Shown here piece by piece: positions 1-7,868 of a DNA stretch of 64,000 nt; position 1 is the first letter of the stretch; each line of letters opens with the position of its first letter. The translations under genes were made by a program, and so were the position numbers. This DNA is from Tunturiibacter gelidiferens (lineage in GTDB: Bacteria > Acidobacteriota > Terriglobia > Terriglobales > Acidobacteriaceae). Under the pieces are notes generated by a model. It searched no databases. It was not told the origin of the DNA and worked only from the letters and a program-made list of their open reading frames with translations. The DNA is taken from the NCBI RefSeq assembly GCF_013410115.1, contig NZ_JACCCV010000002.1:620001-684000 (forward strand). Direction: 5' to 3'.

Positions 1-480
1 CTGCGCCAGCAGCCCACTATGAAACTTCAGCAATCCGCTTCCATTACTCGTCGTCCCCTCAGGAAAAAACACCACCGGTAATCCCGCGTCCATCGCCGCC
101 TGCATTCCCGCCCGCGCCTTCATGGCCGACCCGCCATGCCCCCGCTCGACATAAACTGTTCCCGACATCGTCGTCATCCACCCCACCACCGGCCAACTCC
201 TGATCTCCGCCTTCGACACAAACACACACGGATGCACCGCCGCATACACCACGATATCCAGATAACTCAAGTGATTCGAGATCACCGCTCCACGCTTCGG
301 AAAGCTCCCCGAAACCTTGATCTCAATCCCCATCCCGCGCATAGCTCTCGCACAAAATCGATGCAGCCAATCCGCCCTCTGCTCCCGCGTCTCCGGCTGC
401 GTCACTGCCAGTTCGACACCCGCCACCACAAACATCCCCACCAGCCGAACACTCCGCCCCGCAGCCCGAAAAAAGTTCAC
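1..480 (-). CDS. 1-acyl-sn-glycerol-3-phosphate acyltransferase (PlsC family), C-terminus cut by window edge
   Basis: This is an acyltransferase of the PlsC/LPLAT family, which transfers an acyl chain to lysophosphatidic acid at the inner membrane during phospholipid synthesis. The minus-strand translation from a GTG at 480 shows the family block NHLSYLD (NHxxxxD, catalytic His and Asp) and further on FPEGTTSNGSG, the substrate-binding FPEG block. An in-frame TGA lies 12 codons before the GTG, so the start is confined to TTG 489 or GTG 480. GTG 480 has GAGG about 10 bases upstream. The frame is open for 160 codons and runs off the window, so the C-terminal part is unseen. It is divergent from the DUF2062 gene, 74 bp away. 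The family is secure; the exact acyl acceptor is not (ornithine-lipid acyltransferase OlsA has the same motifs). Confidence 0.88.
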   Translation of the reverse strand, partial: MNFFRAAGRSVRLVGMFVVAGVELAVTQPETREQRADWLHRFCARAMRGMGIEIKVSGSFPKRGAVISNHLSYLDIVVYAAVHPCVFVSKAEIRSWPVVGWMTTMSGTVYVERGHGGSAMKARAGMQAAMDAGLPVVFFPEGTTSNGSGLLKFHSGLLAQ

Positions 481-554
481 CAGATCCAATCCTCACTCGC
501 CTGAAGCAGGCCCCCGCTCAACGAAGCCTCATCGCGCAGTCTATCCTGTCAGCA

Positions 555-1118
555 GTGCAGTCCCGCGAATCCAATCTCAGTGAACCGAGCGAAGTCCCCG
601 CTCCCGTCCATCACAACTGGGTATACCGCCGCGTAGCCCTCCCCGTCCTCGCGCTCCTCCGAATGGGAGCGTCTCCGGAAAAACTAGCCTGGAGCCTCGC
701 CGTTGGCCTCCTCATCGGCATCAACCCCATCCTCGGCAGCACCACCGTCCTCTGCCTCGCCGTAGCCTTCCTCCTGCGCCTCAACATAGCCGCCTCACAG
801 CTAGGCAACCACATCGTCTATCCGCTCGAAATCGTTCTCGTCATCCCGTTCATCCGTCTCGCCAGCCGCGTCTTCCACACCGCACCCATGCCCCTCTCGG
901 CAAACGAGCTGCTTCACGCCGCCCGCGAGCGTCCCCTCGCCCTCTCCTGTCAGCTCTGGCTATGGGAGTGGCATGCCTTCATCCTCTGGGCCATCTTCGC
1001 CGCAATCGCAATCCCAGTCATCGCGCTCGCACTTACCCCACTCCTCCGAAGACTCCTCAAGCGCGTCGAGCACCATCAGTACCCACTTCTCTCATCACCG
1101 ACACAGCCCGAAAAATAG
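555..1118 (+). CDS. DUF2062 domain membrane protein
   Basis: A 187-residue protein with the DUF2062 pattern: a basic N-terminus (VYRRVALPVLALLRMGASPEKLAWSLAVG), then hydrophobic segments around residues 48-95 with the family's GLLIGINPILGSTTVLCL and QLGNHIVYPLEIVLV stretches, and a final transmembrane segment near residues 140-165. DUF2062 proteins are small inner-membrane proteins of unknown function, often next to lipid or cell-envelope glycosyltransferase genes. The divergent acyltransferase neighbour fits a lipid context. The start is a GTG, and an internal ATG at 663 would remove the conserved N-terminal block, so the longer form is preferred. No function is assigned. Confidence 0.8.
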   Translation: MQSRESNLSEPSEVPAPVHHNWVYRRVALPVLALLRMGASPEKLAWSLAVGLLIGINPILGSTTVLCLAVAFLLRLNIAASQLGNHIVYPLEIVLVIPFIRLASRVFHTAPMPLSANELLHAARERPLALSCQLWLWEWHAFILWAIFAAIAIPVIALALTPLLRRLLKRVEHHQYPLLSSPTQPEK

Positions 1119-1167
1119 CTTTGACCAGAGCGGCTGTCGTATAGATGTAGATGGAAAGGGGAAAGCC

Positions 1168-1203
1168 TGTCATTCTGAACGCAGTGAAGAATCCCTGTAT
1201 TTC
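1168..1203 (+). repeat. Short dispersed repeat, family C copy 1
   Basis: The stretch reads TGTCATTCTGAACGCAGTGA followed by AGAATCC. It matches a short repeat seen several times in this window (near 5186, 9609, 10337, 54134 and 56677) with the shared core GTCATTC-n-GCAGCGAAG-GAATC. It sits between the convergent DUF2062 and nuclease genes. Related strings are common between genes in acidobacteria and several other phyla. No hairpin of note is visible. Confidence 0.6.
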
Positions 1204-1250
1204 GTCTCTTGCTTTTGCTTTTCTCTGCCGCAAATACGAAAAGCGACCCC

Positions 1251-2186
1251 CTAATTCTCGTACTTCGAAGACGGCAACAGCTCTGCACTCTTCACCCACG
1301 CCGAATAGATCATGTCCCGCAGCTCCGTCGCTCCCGCCGCCAGCCTCTCTTCGGCAAACGCCTTCCCCTCCGACGTTCCCGCGCCAACAAACGCTCCCGC
1401 CTTCTCGAGTTGATACGTCTTCTCCACCAGCGAGTTCGTATGCCGCAGGTAAGCCATGTAGTCGGTAAACACATCCCCCAACACCACCGGCTTCTCCGCA
1501 ATCAATGGAGCCACCTCTTCCGGCTTCACATTCGCAGACACAAAAGTCGATTCGAACAGCGCATGAATCCTATGCTCCGTCGTATATCCCTTCGGATTCG
1601 GCCCCGTCCATCCGTTGTACTGAATCGTCGTATGCAGCGGCTGCGAACCATCCGCCACATAATGCCCCAGCCACCCGGCCAGAAACACGATCTCACACTC
1701 CGAAGGCTTCGTATCCTTGTGGTCTTCTTTCAGCTTCCGATAGTCCCGCATAGCACTCTTCAACCGCTCCCACACCTCGACAGTTACATAAGGCTGCAAC
1801 CCCACCTTCTCCGGCGTCAGTGCCAGATCCAGGTGAGACTTCTGTGCAAACTCGAGTGCGCGCACATAGTCATACCGCCGCCTTGGTAGCTCCCCAACCA
1901 GGTCCGCCCACTCCAGATCGATATAGTGTTCCGGGGAACCCGCCGCATTCAGCTCCGGCTCCAACGGCGACTTCCAACGGTCCGGCTCCGGCCCGTAGTA
2001 TTCCAGCGCATCCAGCGCCTGCTTCGATCGCAAAAACTCAGGCACATCCGACGGCAGCGCCGCTCCCGCCAACCGGTTAATCATCATGTGCCCGTCCCGC
2101 CCCCACGCCACACTCTGCTGAACCAGCATCACCGGCAACAAAGCAACTGCTGCCGCAACCCGAACCGAGCCCATCCATCTCTTCAT
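1251..2186 (-). CDS. S1/P1-type nuclease, secreted
   Basis: A zinc-dependent single-strand nuclease of the S1/P1 nuclease-phospholipase C superfamily, 311 residues. It starts at the ATG giving MKRWMGSVRVAAAVALLPVM, a Sec signal peptide. Cleavage before the Trp of WGRDGHMMINRLA would expose the Trp that, in this family, binds zinc through its N-terminus. Further expected zinc ligands are the His of that block, the His-Asp pair in GHYVADGSQPLHTT (about residue 190) and HYIDLEW (about 95). An upstream in-frame extension of 26 residues has no signal-peptide character, so the internal ATG is chosen. It probably degrades RNA or single-stranded DNA in the periplasm for phosphate or nucleoside scavenging. 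Specificity cannot be read from sequence. Confidence 0.87.
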   Translation of the reverse strand: MKRWMGSVRVAAAVALLPVMLVQQSVAWGRDGHMMINRLAGAALPSDVPEFLRSKQALDALEYYGPEPDRWKSPLEPELNAAGSPEHYIDLEWADLVGELPRRRYDYVRALEFAQKSHLDLALTPEKVGLQPYVTVEVWERLKSAMRDYRKLKEDHKDTKPSECEIVFLAGWLGHYVADGSQPLHTTIQYNGWTGPNPKGYTTEHRIHALFESTFVSANVKPEEVAPLIAEKPVVLGDVFTDYMAYLRHTNSLVEKTYQLEKAGAFVGAGTSEGKAFAEERLAAGATELRDMIYSAWVKSAELLPSSKYEN

Positions 2187-2269
2187 GCAAAAAAGTATAC
2201 GTGGCTCGCACCAACAAAAAAATGACGCGCCGAGCAACGCGAGGCCAACAACCTCACGCGCCAACTAAA

Positions 2270-2324
2270 GGTATACAAGTCACGAAGTGACCGCGTCGCG
2301 CGCAGCGAGCCCGGCCGGCAGGCC
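2270..2324 (+). repeat. Three-hairpin element, family A copy 1
   Basis: Begins GGTATACAAG. H1 is GTCAC-GAA-GTGAC (2279-2291), H2 is TCGC-GCGCA-GCGA (2296-2308) and H3 is GGCC-GGCA-GGCC (2313-2324). Compared with the other copies, both arms of H2 and H3 have changed together while the loops are unchanged. It lies 3 bp beyond the stop of pncB and could form the 3' end of that mRNA, read from the opposite strand. Confidence 0.85.
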
Positions 2325-2327
2325 ACC

Positions 2328-3632
2328 TCAAACCACAACCAAAGCACCCTCCACAGCCACACTCCCAAACACTCGTCGATACCGCGCAATCTCCGCCGCC
2401 GGCCCGGTCGCCTTCCGCGCGTTGTCCGACAGCTTCACCGCCGGCCTCCCCTCCACCGTCATCAGCTTGCAAACCAAACTGATCGGCTCAAGCACAGTCT
2501 CCCCCCTCGGATGGCACCCACGAAAATCATTCGTCAGCAACGTCCCCCAACCAGCGCTAAACCGTATCCGTCCATGAAAGTACTCATGCAGCCGCAGAAT
2601 ATCTTCCACATCCAACCCATCGGACGCGATCAGCCGCTTTTTCTTCGCATCTCTTCCCCTCTCCGTCAACCACGCGATGTACTCATCCCCCGCAACAAAC
2701 GGATCTTTGCTGTCACATCGCTGCCCCGTCCAATCCGCCACCCAATCCGGAGCTCCCTCCAAAAACTGCGTCGTACCAAACGTATCCGGCAACATAATCA
2801 ACAACTCGCCGCCATAGCTCTTCTGCCAAAGCTCCAGCACGCGATACTGCGAAGCATGCAACTCCTCATCATCCTTTGCAAGCGCCGCCATCGCCATCGG
2901 CAGCTCATGCGCATTGGTCCCCATGGCTTCCAAATCATGCTTGTAGGCAAGAAAAGTATTCGAAGTTCCCGACAGACTAGCCCCCAAAGCCACCCGCATC
3001 ACCTGCACGACATACTCCTGCCACAAAAAACTATGCCGCCGCCTCGTTCCGAACTCCGAGATTCTCACCTCCGGCAGCCCCCGCAGCCGTTCGATCTTCT
3101 CCCAAAGCTTCGTCTTCGCCCTCGCGTACAAAACATCCAGCTCAAGCTCGCTCAGTGTGCTCAGCGCGGCCCGCGTCTTCATCTCGCTCACCAGCGCCAG
3201 CCCATAGACCTCCCACATCGTCACCTCGGTCCACAGCCCTTCAAAGCACACCACAACCTGCCCATCCTGCTCTGTCACCGTGTAATCCGACAACCGAAAG
3301 TCTTTCTCCAGCCACTCCAGAAACGCCGGCTCGAAGATAGTCCGGGTCCCATAAAACGTATTTCCCGCCAGCCAGATAATCTCCGACCGTCGAAACCGAA
3401 GCCCCCGTACATGCTCCATCTGGTCCATCAGCATCGCCATCGGGATCTCCTCCGACAGCCGCACCGACACCGTTCTGTTTGTAACCTCCGAGGTAACATG
3501 AACCCTGGGAAAGTTCTTCCAGATAAACTGCAGCATCAGCAGCTTGTAAAAATCCGTATCCAGCAGCGATCGCACAATCGGATCCAGCTTCCAGTTATGG
3601 TTATGGGCCCGTTCCGCAAAGTTGACGTTCAT
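2328..3632 (-). CDS. pncB: Nicotinate phosphoribosyltransferase
   Basis: PncB joins nicotinate to PRPP to give nicotinate mononucleotide, the entry step of NAD salvage (Preiss-Handler route). The 434-residue product opens with SLLDTDFYKLLMLQF, the N-terminal signature of bacterial PncB, and continues with EVTNRT, FGTRRRHSFLWQ (the autophosphorylated-His region), TSNTFLAYKHDLEAMGTNAHEL and, near the C-terminus, FSAGWGTLLTNDF. The ATG at 3632 is chosen because it puts the conserved DTDFYKL block about 20 residues in, as in known PncB; a longer form from 3725 adds 31 residues without family character. The gene stands alone, divergent from the phosphatase fusion gene. Confidence is high. Confidence 0.95.
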   Translation of the reverse strand: MNVNFAERAHNHNWKLDPIVRSLLDTDFYKLLMLQFIWKNFPRVHVTSEVTNRTVSVRLSEEIPMAMLMDQMEHVRGLRFRRSEIIWLAGNTFYGTRTIFEPAFLEWLEKDFRLSDYTVTEQDGQVVVCFEGLWTEVTMWEVYGLALVSEMKTRAALSTLSELELDVLYARAKTKLWEKIERLRGLPEVRISEFGTRRRHSFLWQEYVVQVMRVALGASLSGTSNTFLAYKHDLEAMGTNAHELPMAMAALAKDDEELHASQYRVLELWQKSYGGELLIMLPDTFGTTQFLEGAPDWVADWTGQRCDSKDPFVAGDEYIAWLTERGRDAKKKRLIASDGLDVEDILRLHEYFHGRIRFSAGWGTLLTNDFRGCHPRGETVLEPISLVCKLMTVEGRPAVKLSDNARKATGPAAEIARYRRVFGSVAVEGALVVV

Positions 3633-3803
3633 CCCAACAGTCTCGCCTCCAACTCGGCTCAAAGCAACTCTCTTTCCACCGCCTTCTGTTGAGTCGACAA
3701 GTGGCCCTGTACATCGAATCGGCAAAGGGTTGATGATGGTCTCGCAAACCCAGCGACAGACCCGCGCAGTTGAAAGCCTCTAGACCTCAAAGGGAGCTAA
3801 CCC

Positions 3804-5138
3804 GTGAAGCCCGAACCTCAGGCAACCTCTTCCCCCCGCATCTTCGCCGAACTGGCGGAGCGCGAGTGTCCAGAGTGCCCCTATCTGCGTATCTTCAAAT
3901 CCACCGTCTACGTCCGCGACCACGAAAAGAGCCTCAAGTTCTACATCGACCAGCTCGGTTTCAGCATCGTCGCCGACGCCCGCTTCGACTTCGACGGCCG
4001 CTGGGTCGCCATCGCTCCTCCCGACGGCTCCGCCGTCCTAGCCCTCATCGCGCCCAAGCGGGGCTCCGAGAACTACAAGCTCATCGGCCGCAATACCCAA
4101 ATCGGCTTCATCTCTGAGGACATCAACACCACCTACGAGCTTTGGCAAAGACGCGGCGTCCGATTCCACCACCCGCCCCAGCAGACCATCTTCGGAGCCA
4201 CCGTCGCCGGCTTCTACGACATCGATGGCAACTCCTTCGAACTCCTCGGCTCCGACCAGATCAGCCGCGAGATCGAGCGCCAGCGCCGCGACGCCACCGA
4301 GAAGATCGAGTCCGAGCGCCGCGCCGCGCAAGAGCTCGAGATCGCCAGACAGGTTCAAGCCCGTCTCTTTCCCCAGACACTACCCCCGCTTGAGACCCTC
4401 GACTACGCCGGCATTTGCATCCAGGCCCGCCACGTCGGCGGCGACTACTACGACTTTCTCTCGCTCGGTCACGGTCGCCTCGGTCTCGTCATCGGCGACA
4501 TCGCCGGCAAAGGCATCGCCGGCGCCCTCCTCATGGCAAACCTCCAGGCCAACCTCCGCAGCCAGTTCACCCTCGCCCGCGACGAGCCCCACAGCTTCCT
4601 GCAATCCGTCAACCGCCTCTTCTACCAAAACACCACCGACAGTGCCTACGCCACGGTCTTCTTCGCCGACTACGACGACAGTGCCCGCCTCCTCCGCTAC
4701 GCTAACTGCGGCCACCTCTGCGCCATCCTTCTCCGCCACAATGGATCCATCGAACGCCTCCACTCCACCACCACTGTCCTCGGGCTCTTCGAAGAGTGGC
4801 ACTCCCCCATCGTCGAATGCCAGCTCGCCCCAGGCGACCTCTTCACCCTCTACACCGACGGCGTAACCGAATCCTTCAACGAGTCCGAAGAGGAGTTTGG
4901 CGAAGACCGTCTGATCGCCGCCCTCCAGCGCAACTCCGATCTCCCGCCCCAGGCCCTTCTATCCGCCATCGTCGACGAGATAAAAATCTTCAGCCCCCAC
5001 GAGCAGCACGACGACATCACACTCATCGTCGCAAAGTGCACTCCCGCCCGACTGAAACAGCAGCAGATCCCACCCGCCGTCCGAACGACAACCCTTTCGA
5101 AGAGTCGCTCCAAAGTACGAACCGCAAAACTCACATAA
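3804..5138 (+). CDS. Fusion: VOC (glyoxalase-fold) domain plus SpoIIE/RsbU-type PP2C phosphatase
   Basis: A 444-residue two-domain protein. Residues about 28-145 look like a VOC/glyoxalase-bleomycin-resistance fold (STVYVRDHEKSLKFYIDQLGF ... GFYDIDGNSFELL). Residues 150-185 are a charged helix (REIERQRRDATEKIESERR) of the coiled-coil type that often precedes SpoIIE phosphatases. Residues about 188-425 are a SpoIIE/RsbU phosphatase with HVGGDYYDF and VIGDIAGKGIAGALLMA (metal-binding Asp), ANCGHLCAILL, LFTLYTDGVTE and QHDDITLIVAK. RsbU-type phosphatases dephosphorylate anti-anti-sigma proteins. The VOC domain takes the place of the usual PAS or GAF sensor, so it may bind a small ligand (inference). 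The start is GTG with AGGGAG about 8 bases upstream. No STAS or anti-sigma partner is nearby. Confidence 0.9.
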   Translation: MKPEPQATSSPRIFAELAERECPECPYLRIFKSTVYVRDHEKSLKFYIDQLGFSIVADARFDFDGRWVAIAPPDGSAVLALIAPKRGSENYKLIGRNTQIGFISEDINTTYELWQRRGVRFHHPPQQTIFGATVAGFYDIDGNSFELLGSDQISREIERQRRDATEKIESERRAAQELEIARQVQARLFPQTLPPLETLDYAGICIQARHVGGDYYDFLSLGHGRLGLVIGDIAGKGIAGALLMANLQANLRSQFTLARDEPHSFLQSVNRLFYQNTTDSAYATVFFADYDDSARLLRYANCGHLCAILLRHNGSIERLHSTTTVLGLFEEWHSPIVECQLAPGDLFTLYTDGVTESFNESEEEFGEDRLIAALQRNSDLPPQALLSAIVDEIKIFSPHEQHDDITLIVAKCTPARLKQQQIPPAVRTTTLSKSRSKVRTAKLT

Positions 5139-5185
5139 ACCCGAGTTCCCCCAATCGGACCCTGTATCAGTCCGTGCCGCACCTA

Positions 5186-5260
5186 TTTGTTGTCATTCAG
5201 CAGCGAAAGCGTTTGTTGTTATTCCGCAGCGAAAGCGAAGGAATCCGCTGTCTAGTTGCT
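5186..5260 (+). repeat. Dispersed repeat, family C, two tandem units
   Basis: Two adjacent degenerate units, TTGTTGTCATTCAGCAGCGA and TTGTTGTTATTCCGCAGCGA, the second followed by AAGCGAAGGAATCCGCTG. They lie in the 225 bp gap between the phosphatase fusion gene and the hydrolase gene. No open frame or promoter is convincing here. Confidence 0.6.
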
Positions 5261-5363
5261 ACTTACCGTTGCAACCACCCGCACCATGACATCTGTCACC
5301 CCACTTCCATGACGCAGAACACTGGCCGTAACGCAACCCGCACCGCACACTGAGGTAGTTCCA

Positions 5364-6302
5364 ATGGACCGCCCAAGGAGCCTCCTGATGACTACATCCC
5401 GCACCGCTCTTCGCATCGTCGTCCTTCTCCTCCTCCTTGCCGGCGTCCTGCTGCTGCGAAAGCCTCTCTGCAGCCAGGCCATCACCGCCGCACCCACGCG
5501 CTTCTCTGTCATCATCGAAGGCGTAGCCCCCGGCAAAGGCCCCGACGTCCTGATCATCCCCGGCCTCGCCAGCTCCCGAGACGTCTACGCCGCCGAGGCC
5601 AGACTCCTCACCGCCACCTACCGCCTTCACCTCATCCAACTGGCAGGCTTCGCCGGAGAGCCCGCCGGCCCCAACGCCACCGGCCCCATCTTCGGCCCCG
5701 TGGTCGAGCAGCTTCACCAATACATCTCAGACAACCACCTCCAGCCGATCCCCGTCATCGGCCACTCCATGGGCGGCCTTCTCGCACTCATGCTCGCCCA
5801 GGCCCACCCCGAAGACGTCGGCAAGCTCCTCATCATCGACACCCTCCCCTTCTACGGTCTCGTCTTCAACCCCGCCGCAACCGTCGAAAGCGTCGCGTCG
5901 CAGGCCAAAGCCACGCATGACCAGTTCATCGCCCTGCCCAACGACCAGTTCGCCGCATCAGCCCCCTCCTATACCAACCGCCTCGTCAAAGATCCCGAAG
6001 GGCAGCGTCAGGTCACGGCCTCTTCCATCTCCTCCGACCGCACGGTCTTCGCCAATGCCATGCTCGAAGACCTCGGCACCGACCTTCGCCCCCAACTCGC
6101 CGCCATCAAAACCCCGATGACCCTTCTCTATCCCTATGAAGCCGCGGAGGGTCCAGCCGACCAGGTCACCGCCCTCTACACCACCGCCTACGCCGCCAAA
6201 CCCAACCTGAAGATCACCCGCATCGACGACTCCCGCCACTTCATCATGTACGACCAGCCCATCGCCTTCGACAAAGCCGTCCAAACCTTCCTCAAGCCCT
6301 AA
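5364..6302 (+). CDS. Alpha/beta hydrolase, membrane-anchored or secreted
   Basis: A 312-residue alpha/beta-hydrolase. An N-terminal hydrophobic run (ALRIVVLLLLLAGVLLL, residues 15-31) is a signal peptide or anchor. The nucleophile elbow is GHSMGG with Ser about residue 135. The catalytic His lies in DDSRHFIMYDQP near the C-terminus, and the oxyanion-side block is VLIIPGLASSRDVY. Two starts are possible: ATG 5364 with GAGGTAG, or ATG 5388 with AAGGAG seven bases upstream. The second has the better ribosome site and would give 304 residues. Substrate unknown; esterase, lipase or haloperoxidase-like activities are all compatible. A family A element follows 52 bp after the stop. Confidence 0.85.
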   Translation: MDRPRSLLMTTSRTALRIVVLLLLLAGVLLLRKPLCSQAITAAPTRFSVIIEGVAPGKGPDVLIIPGLASSRDVYAAEARLLTATYRLHLIQLAGFAGEPAGPNATGPIFGPVVEQLHQYISDNHLQPIPVIGHSMGGLLALMLAQAHPEDVGKLLIIDTLPFYGLVFNPAATVESVASQAKATHDQFIALPNDQFAASAPSYTNRLVKDPEGQRQVTASSISSDRTVFANAMLEDLGTDLRPQLAAIKTPMTLLYPYEAAEGPADQVTALYTTAYAAKPNLKITRIDDSRHFIMYDQPIAFDKAVQTFLKP

Positions 6303-6354
6303 AAATCTCCCCTCCGACCAAAGGGAGGCCCCAGCGGCCCATCCCACCCAGACC

Positions 6355-6409
6355 GGTACACAAGTCACGAAGTGACCGCTCTCCGCGCAGGAGGCCCGTC
6401 CGGCAGGAC
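6355..6409 (+). repeat. Three-hairpin element, family A copy 2
   Basis: Begins GGTACACAAG. H1 is GTCAC-GAA-GTGAC, H2 is CTCC-GCGCA-GGAG and H3 is GTCC-GGCA-GGAC (6398-6409). About 30 bp upstream (6315-6331) is CGACCAAAGGGAGG, a module that precedes several other copies. It lies directly downstream of the alpha/beta hydrolase gene on the same strand, so it is likely part of that gene's 3' untranslated region. Confidence 0.87.
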
Positions 6410-6481
6410 ACCAGCGTCTCATACAAAATTCACACAAAAACCCGCGTCAGTACTGGCTAAAGTTGATATCCTGTAAAGGCC

Positions 6482-7549
6482 ATGCCTACAAAAAAAGAAC
6501 TCCTCGACCGCCCCATCCAGCACCTCGACATCAAGCAGCACAATGTCGTGCCCCTCGTTGAAGCGATGGCACACATGGCCTACAGCTCGCGCGACACCTA
6601 CCGCGCCGCCTCCATCTACGACATGATGCTGCGCGACACCGACTGTGGCGTCATCCTCTGCATCGCCGGATCAATGATCTCCGCCGGTCTCAAGCAGATC
6701 TTCATCGACATGATCCGCAACAACATGGTCGATGCCATCGTCGCCACCGGAGCCAACATCGTCGATCAGGACTTCTTCGAAGCTCTCGGCTTCAAGCACT
6801 ACATCGCCGACGACCAGTACAAATATGGCAACGAAGACGCCGTCCTCCGCGAGCTCGCCATCGACCGCATCTACGACACCTTCATCGACGAGGACGAGCT
6901 CCGCATCTGCGACGAGGTCACCCACCAGATCACCAACTCCCTCGAGCCCCGCCCCCACAGCTCCCGCGAGTTCATCCGCGAGATGGGCGCCTACCTCCAG
7001 CGCGAAGGCAAGACCCCGCAGGCCGGTGGCGTTGACTCCGTCATCCTTGCCGCATACGAGAAGAACGTCCCCATCTTCGTTCCGGCCTTCTCCGACTGCT
7101 CCGCCGGCTTCGGCTTCGTAGCCCACCAGCACGCACGCCAGGGCAAGCCCATGGTCTCCATCGACTCCGCCAAGGACTTCTACGAACTGACCCAGCTGAA
7201 GATCGCCAATCCCTCCACCGGTCTTCTCATGCTCGGAGGCGGAACCCCCAAGAACTTCGCGCAGGACATCGTCGTCTCCGCCGAAATCCTCGGCGTAGAC
7301 GCTCCCATGCACAAGTACGCCATTCAGATCACCGTAGCCGATGCCCGCGACGGCGCCCTCTCCGGTTCCACCCTCAAAGAGGCCTCCAGCTGGGGCAAAG
7401 TCGACCTCACCTACGAGCAGATGGTCTACTCCGAGGCCACCCTCGCTCTCCCCCTGATTACCGGTTATGCCTTCCACAAGAACGCCCACTCTTCCCGAAA
7501 AGGGAAAAAATGGACCAGCATTCTCGATCAGGTTGCCGTAACCGCCTAA
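6482..7549 (+). CDS. Deoxyhypusine synthase-like protein (homospermidine-synthase-type candidate)
   Basis: A 355-residue member of the deoxyhypusine synthase family, an NAD-dependent spermidine-cleaving fold. The C-terminal EASSWGKV block matches the region holding the active-site Lys of the eukaryotic enzyme; here it is Lys306. Other family blocks are GSMISAGLKQIFIDMIRNNMVDAIVATGANIVDQD, NVPIFVPAFSDCSAGFG and GGGTPKNFAQD. Bacteria lack eIF5A, so the protein must act on something else. Some bacterial members are reported to make homospermidine or related polyamines, which is the best guess. The ATG at 6482 has no strong Shine-Dalgarno site. The gene is monocistronic, with a clear terminator 19 bp after the stop. 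Confidence 0.88.
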   Translation: MPTKKELLDRPIQHLDIKQHNVVPLVEAMAHMAYSSRDTYRAASIYDMMLRDTDCGVILCIAGSMISAGLKQIFIDMIRNNMVDAIVATGANIVDQDFFEALGFKHYIADDQYKYGNEDAVLRELAIDRIYDTFIDEDELRICDEVTHQITNSLEPRPHSSREFIREMGAYLQREGKTPQAGGVDSVILAAYEKNVPIFVPAFSDCSAGFGFVAHQHARQGKPMVSIDSAKDFYELTQLKIANPSTGLLMLGGGTPKNFAQDIVVSAEILGVDAPMHKYAIQITVADARDGALSGSTLKEASSWGKVDLTYEQMVYSEATLALPLITGYAFHKNAHSSRKGKKWTSILDQVAVTA

Positions 7550-7567
7550 ACCCGATAAAACCCAATG

Positions 7568-7603
7568 AAAGCCGCCTTTTCCCCGTGAAAAAGCGGCTTT
7601 TTT
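7568..7603 (+). terminator. Intrinsic terminator of the deoxyhypusine synthase-like gene
   Basis: AAAGCCGC pairs with GCGGCTTT across a loop and is followed by a run of T (TTTTTT to 7603). This is a textbook rho-independent terminator 19 bp beyond the stop codon. Confidence 0.92.
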
Positions 7604-7699
7604 AGGTCAATTCTCGACCTAAGTGCTTTGTCTCCAATGTTGTCATCTCTGATAACCCACCGACGTGTTATTCCCACTACAACTTACTTTCTGTCATTC

Positions 7700-7728
7700 T
7701 CAGCGTGAAATCAGAATTTTTACGCTGA
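7700..7728 (+). other. Hairpin in the kinase upstream region
   Basis: TCAGCGT (7700-7706) pairs with ACGCTGA (7722-7728), and the inner AAAT/ATTT bases extend the stem, leaving a short loop. No T-run follows. It lies about 140 bp before the hybrid kinase start and may be a leader structure or a protein-binding palindrome. Confidence 0.45.
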
Positions 7729-7810
7729 CAGATAGGGGTTCCTGAAATCTCCAGCCGAGCCCCCCATCCGAACTGCGCTTTAACACGTACGTGCTATAAA
7801 GCTTCCAACG

Positions 7811-7861
7811 GTTACCAAATAAAGTTACCGACAAGTAGCATAAGAGTTACCATAGGTCACC
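7811..7861 (+). promoter_or_regulatory. Four direct GTTACC/GTCACC repeats before the hybrid kinase gene
   Basis: GTTACC occurs at 7811, 7824 and 7846 and the variant GTCACC at 7856, ending 7 bases before the ATG at 7869. Spacings are 13, 22 and 10 bases, so three of the four lie roughly on one helical face. About 25 bp upstream are the palindrome CACGTACGTG and a TATAAA that could be a -10 box. No purine-rich ribosome site is visible. This looks like a regulator-binding array or an mRNA leader motif. Confidence 0.5.
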
Positions 7862-7868
7862 GGCAAAA

